Below are positions 15,215 to 18,373 of a DNA stretch of 18,373 nt, in pieces; the first letter of the stretch is position 1, and each line of letters opens with the position of its first letter. The position numbers and the translations under genes are program-made. This stretch comes from Paracoccus sp041927875 (GTDB taxonomy: Bacteria > Pseudomonadota > Alphaproteobacteria > Rhodobacterales > Rhodobacteraceae): the NCBI RefSeq assembly GCF_041927875.1, contig NZ_JBHFHN010000024.1. One strand, 5' to 3'. The notes under the pieces were generated by a model that saw only the letters and a program-made list of their open reading frames with translations, was not told where the DNA came from and did not search any database.

Positions 15215-15837
15215 GTGCGGAGTTCCACAAGGGGGATCGAGGTGATCGAGCCGAGGCGTTCAAGGTCGAGGGTGACGTCGAGGGCGTCGGTGTCGAATCG
15301 GACGGGCACGTCGAATTCGAAGCCCGCGGTAATGGCGACGCCTGCGGCAGGAGCGGTGGTGAAGGTGATGAGGCCGGTGGCGGTGGAAACCGACCAGCCG
15401 GAGGCCTGCGGCGTTCCATCCAGCGCTATGGTCTTGGTTCCGGCGACGGGCTTGGCGATGGCCCGCGTCCAGGACTGCGCGCCCGAGGTGTAGCGTTTGG
15501 TCAGCTGAAAGGTTGTCGTGCTGCCGTCACCGGTGCCGATGGGCTGATCGGTCGGCCCCGGCGTCTGCGACGGCAAGCAGGACTTGAAGTCTGCCCAGTC
15601 CTTGAAGCGGAAGCCGTGGAGGCGGCCATTCCGGGCTTCGAAGAAGGCGACGACCGCTGCCAGATCGTCGGCGCGGCGGATGCCGTAGGCGACGTCGTAG
15701 CGGCGGCGCGAGTTGGCCCAACTGGCGTTGCGCTCCTCGGCACCGCTCGCCAGTTCGACGATCTGGGTGCGGCGTTCGGGGCCGCCGCGCGCGCCCCGGC
15801 TGATGTTGTCAGGAAACCGGACCTCGTGAAACGCCAT
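15211..15837 (-). CDS. Distal tail protein, DUF2460 family (GTA g12-like)
   Basis: This 208-aa protein is a DUF2460 member, opening MAFHEVRFPDNISRGARGG, with conserved YDVAYGIR (47-54) and FRFKDWADF (76-84). In GTAs this protein forms the distal tail ring that links tube and hub. A GTGDGSTTTFQL segment (101-112) and a beta-rich C-terminal half follow. A GAGGA ribosome site (15844-15848) overlaps the tape measure stop 6 nt before the ATG. The length is usual for the family. Confidence 0.92.
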   Translation of the reverse strand: MAFHEVRFPDNISRGARGGPERRTQIVELASGAEERNASWANSRRRYDVAYGIRRADDLAAVVAFFEARNGRLHGFRFKDWADFKSCLPSQTPGPTDQPIGTGDGSTTTFQLTKRYTSGAQSWTRAIAKPVAGTKTIALDGTPQASGWSVSTATGLITFTTAPAAGVAITAGFEFDVPVRFDTDALDVTLDLERLGSITSIPLVELRT

Positions 15838-15846
15838 GGCTGATCC

Positions 15847-18330
15847 TCACATGCCGCGCCGCCCGAGCGACACGGCACGGGCGATGTCGCTGGCGACCTG
15901 CGTGCGGGATTGCCGGAAACTCTCGGCGTCGCGGGCGTTGATCGTGATATTGACGGTGGACGCGCCCGACTGGCCGAACCCTGCCGCCTCGCGCCGGGAA
16001 AGGACCCGCTCGCCCCGCTGCAGGATCGCGGGCACCTCGTCGGGCCGTAGACCGGCCCAGCCCCCGTTGTGCATGCGCGGGGCATTGGTGAAGGCCAAGG
16101 CCGGGACCATCCGGCCGGGACCGGGTGCAACGACCATCCCGCCCGTATGCAGGATGTTCGCGAAAATCCCACCGGCGCCGCCCAGCGCGCCCGAAAGGGC
16201 GTTCGCAATCGGGCCAAGGATGAAACGCCGGGCGGCGAGCTTGGCGAGATCAGCGATCATCGACGTGACTAGATCACGGAAGTCGAGCTTTCCGGTCTTC
16301 ACGAAGTCGCCGATGGCATTCTCGGCACTCTGGAACGCGCCGACCAGTGCGCTCCCGATATCGCCACCGATGTCGCGAGCCTTGGCGGCGTAGTCGGCAA
16401 GCGCGGCCGTGACGGCACGCCATCCTGTCAGCGCTGTATCCGCACCTTGCACCGCAGCCGCCCCCGCGTCGCGCGCAGCACCGCCAGCGCCATCGGCGGC
16501 GGTCGCCGTGTCGTTCAGCCCAGCGGTTAGCGCGTCGACTGCGCCAGCCGTATCCGCCAGCGCAGTCTCGGCGTCGACCCCCGTGCCGGTCACAGCATCC
16601 TTCAAAGCCTGCCAGCTGGCCAGCGGCCGACCCGCAGCATCAGCCAGCATCCCGGCCGCCTCGCGATAGCCGTCTGCCCGAGCGCGGGCATCGTCGGCCA
16701 TCGCGCCGAGGCCGAGGTCGGGCGGCTCGAGGTAGGTGCGCGCCAGCGCGGCAGAAAAGGCGTCCGCAGCGGCAGCGCCTGCGGCCGTTGCGGCGCCTTC
16801 GAAGGGATTGCCGATGCGGCCGAGTTCCACCGGGTCGAGGATTCCGATCCTCACTCCGCCTTCGCCGGTCGCCCATTCGGGCAGCAGCGCGAGGGCCGCG
16901 TTCAGCGTTTCGATGAAGCTATTGATCCGCGTGACGACGCCGTTCAGCATCGCCTCGACGCCGGAGATCAGCCCGTTTGCGGCCTGAAAGGCGAAGTCGC
17001 CGATGGCACCGGGCAGGCTGCCCCAGATTGCGACCGCCGCGTCATAGGCGCCTTGGAAGATCGCGGCCGTCCGGTCGCCGAAGCTGACGACGCCTGCGAT
17101 GGTGCCTTCCAGCGCCGACAGCCCCGCCGCCTTCAGGCCCTCCCATCCGGCCGCCATCCGCGCGAGGGCCGCGTCCAGCGACAGGCCGATGCGGGACCAG
17201 ACTTCGCGGGCCAGATCACCGAGGAGGCGAAACGCCTCCCCTACGCCGCCGACCCGGGCGACAAGCTGCGAGAACTGATAGACCAGCTCGCCCGCACCGA
17301 CGATCAACGCCCCGATGCCGGTGCGGATCAGCGCGCCGCGCAGGAACACGAGCGCCGTCGCGAGCCCGCGCACGGACAGGGCTGCGGCCGCCATCCCCGC
17401 GACCCAGCGCCCGGCCATGACGGCGGCGAAGGTTGCGGCATAGGACGCAAGACGTCCGAGGTTACCGATCAGCGTGTCGATGGCCGAGCGTAGGATGCCA
17501 CCATCGGAGGCGAGGACCACGAAGGCATTCGCCAGCGCCTCGACGGTCGGGGCCACGGCGACGGCGATGCGGTTCCGAAGGCCCTCGAAGACCAGCGAGA
17601 CTGTACCCAGCGCCAGTTGCGTGCGGCGCAGTGCCTCCAGCGCGTCGCTATCCAGAACGGCGCCGAGGTCGGAGGCCTGGTCGCCGAGCCTTGCCATCTC
17701 GGCCCCGCCATTGCGCAGGAGCGGCAGCAGACGCGTGGCGTCGGACGCCATGGCCTCGAGATAGAAGGTCATCTCCTGCTGGCTGAGACCGGCGCGTTCC
17801 AGCGTGTCGACGTAAAGCTGCAGCGCCTCCGGCCCTGACAACCGCGCGAACTCATCGGCGGTGACGCCCACGCGCGGGGCCACGTTCTCGAAGAAGTCCG
17901 CCATCGGCCCGCCGCCGGTCTGCAGGAAATCGCCGACCCGGTCGTTCACGTCCTTCAGGATGTCGGCGAGTTTCTCCTGTTCGATGCCAACCGTCCGTGC
18001 CCCGGCCGACCATCGCTGCAGGGCTTCCGGCGTGGCATTGGCGACCTGCGCAAACTGCCGGATCTGCGACGCGCTCTCGGCGGTAGACCTCACGATCAGC
18101 CCGAGCGAGGCTGTCGCCGCCGCGGCCGCGGCCGCGAGGGCAAGACCGGCCCGGCGCGCGAAGCTAGCCAGCCGGGTATTGGCCAGTTCCATCTCGCGCG
18201 ACAGGCGGCCGAAGCCGCGCGCTCCGGCCTCGCCGACACCCTCCAGCTCGGCGCGCACGCGGCGTCCGCCCTCCGCCACCAGGCGGACGGAGACCTTCTT
18301 GTGTGGATGCCGCGCGGAATGCAAGGACAT
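15847..18330 (-). CDS. Phage tail tape measure protein (lambda gpH type)
   Basis: This 827-aa Ala-rich protein sets tail length and is probably ejected into the host envelope. The N-terminus is helical and charged, with an Ala-rich hydrophobic stretch at 62-80 and more hydrophobic helices around 300-350. The lambda-type C-terminal domain lies about 650-725 (FVKTGKLDFRDLVTSMIADL at 677-696). The end carries HTGG (728-731), GLRPDEVPAILQRGERVLSR (760-779) and the NITINARDAESFRQSR segment (794-809), as in GTA tape measures. It is far longer than the roughly 220-aa GTA g11 product and near lambda gpH in size. The ATG (18328-18330) has AGAGG (18337-18341) 6 nt upstream. The 43 nt beyond (18331-18373) hold only this leader and possibly the end of a preceding tail gene. 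Confidence 0.94.
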   Translation of the reverse strand: MSLHSARHPHKKVSVRLVAEGGRRVRAELEGVGEAGARGFGRLSREMELANTRLASFARRAGLALAAAAAAATASLGLIVRSTAESASQIRQFAQVANATPEALQRWSAGARTVGIEQEKLADILKDVNDRVGDFLQTGGGPMADFFENVAPRVGVTADEFARLSGPEALQLYVDTLERAGLSQQEMTFYLEAMASDATRLLPLLRNGGAEMARLGDQASDLGAVLDSDALEALRRTQLALGTVSLVFEGLRNRIAVAVAPTVEALANAFVVLASDGGILRSAIDTLIGNLGRLASYAATFAAVMAGRWVAGMAAAALSVRGLATALVFLRGALIRTGIGALIVGAGELVYQFSQLVARVGGVGEAFRLLGDLAREVWSRIGLSLDAALARMAAGWEGLKAAGLSALEGTIAGVVSFGDRTAAIFQGAYDAAVAIWGSLPGAIGDFAFQAANGLISGVEAMLNGVVTRINSFIETLNAALALLPEWATGEGGVRIGILDPVELGRIGNPFEGAATAAGAAAADAFSAALARTYLEPPDLGLGAMADDARARADGYREAAGMLADAAGRPLASWQALKDAVTGTGVDAETALADTAGAVDALTAGLNDTATAADGAGGAARDAGAAAVQGADTALTGWRAVTAALADYAAKARDIGGDIGSALVGAFQSAENAIGDFVKTGKLDFRDLVTSMIADLAKLAARRFILGPIANALSGALGGAGGIFANILHTGGMVVAPGPGRMVPALAFTNAPRMHNGGWAGLRPDEVPAILQRGERVLSRREAAGFGQSGASTVNITINARDAESFRQSRTQVASDIARAVSLGRRGM

Positions 18331-18336
18331 TGTGAA

Positions 18337-18341
18337 CCTCT
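18337..18341 (-). promoter_or_regulatory. Ribosome binding site of the tape measure gene
   Basis: The minus strand reads AGAGG 6 nt before the ATG at 18330. It supports this start for the 827-aa reading frame. Confidence 0.6.
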
Positions 18342-18373
18342 GGAAGCTGTGATCGAGTGCGCGCTTGTGTCAG

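Noticed and set aside
6586..18330. Domesticated gene transfer agent
   Set aside because: Gene order resembles g11-g15, but the long tape measure, embedded lysis genes and fibre gene in the same operon fit a phage better. Not fully excluded without the head genes.

Overview
The window reads as a high-GC alphaproteobacterium, most likely Rhodobacteraceae (Paracoccus/Rhodobacter type). The evidence is the C1:A72 initiator tRNA, an imuA-imuB-dnaE2 mutasome with GTTC-N7-GTTC LexA boxes, and a tail-gene cluster of the kind shared by rhodobacterial gene transfer agents (GTAs) and siphophages. Every protein gene I accept lies on the minus strand; only the tRNA is on the plus strand. No species can be named from the sequence alone.

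Left edge (1-248): an initiator tRNA-fMet followed by an intrinsic terminator. In Rhodobacteraceae this tRNA commonly closes rRNA operons (16S-Ile-Ala-23S-5S-fMet), so an rrn operon probably ends just left of the window. It converges on the next operon.

Left third (249-6291, minus): a compact four-gene SOS operon in the order SRAP (HMCES/YedK-type abasic-site shield), imuA, imuB, dnaE2. All junctions overlap (11, 74 and 4 nt). A LexA-type box, GTTC-N7-GTTC, sits 31 bp upstream of the SRAP start beside a TATGAT -10. A second exact GTTC-N7-GTTC lies inside the imuA coding sequence, 26 bp before the imuB start, in an AT-rich patch of uncommon codons. Together the genes suggest damage-induced handling of abasic sites plus error-prone translesion synthesis: ImuB as inactive Y-family adaptor, DnaE2 as polymerase, ImuA as accessory protein.

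Spacer (6292-6585): no gene. It holds the SOS promoter, a 12-bp perfect palindrome, and a 13-bp GC-rich inverted repeat with a 40-nt loop just past the last phage gene.

Right two thirds (6586-18330, minus): the distal tail end of a siphophage/GTA-like late operon. In transcription order it encodes a long tape measure, a DUF2460 distal tail protein, a four-gene lysis-like cassette (three-TM holin candidate, 43-aa one-TM protein, GH24 lysozyme, 69-aa two-TM protein), a DUF2163 hub with four cysteines, an NlpC/P60 peptidase, a 1332-aa TIM-barrel 'megatron' and a DUF2793 tail-fibre protein. This follows GTA g11-g15 except that the lysis genes sit between g12 and g13. With the 827-aa tape measure, this favours a prophage over a domesticated GTA. 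Most genes abut or overlap by ATGA/GTGA, so translation is probably coupled. No integrase, capsid or terminase lies in the window, so the element's limits, and whether the SOS operon lies inside or beside it, cannot be settled here.
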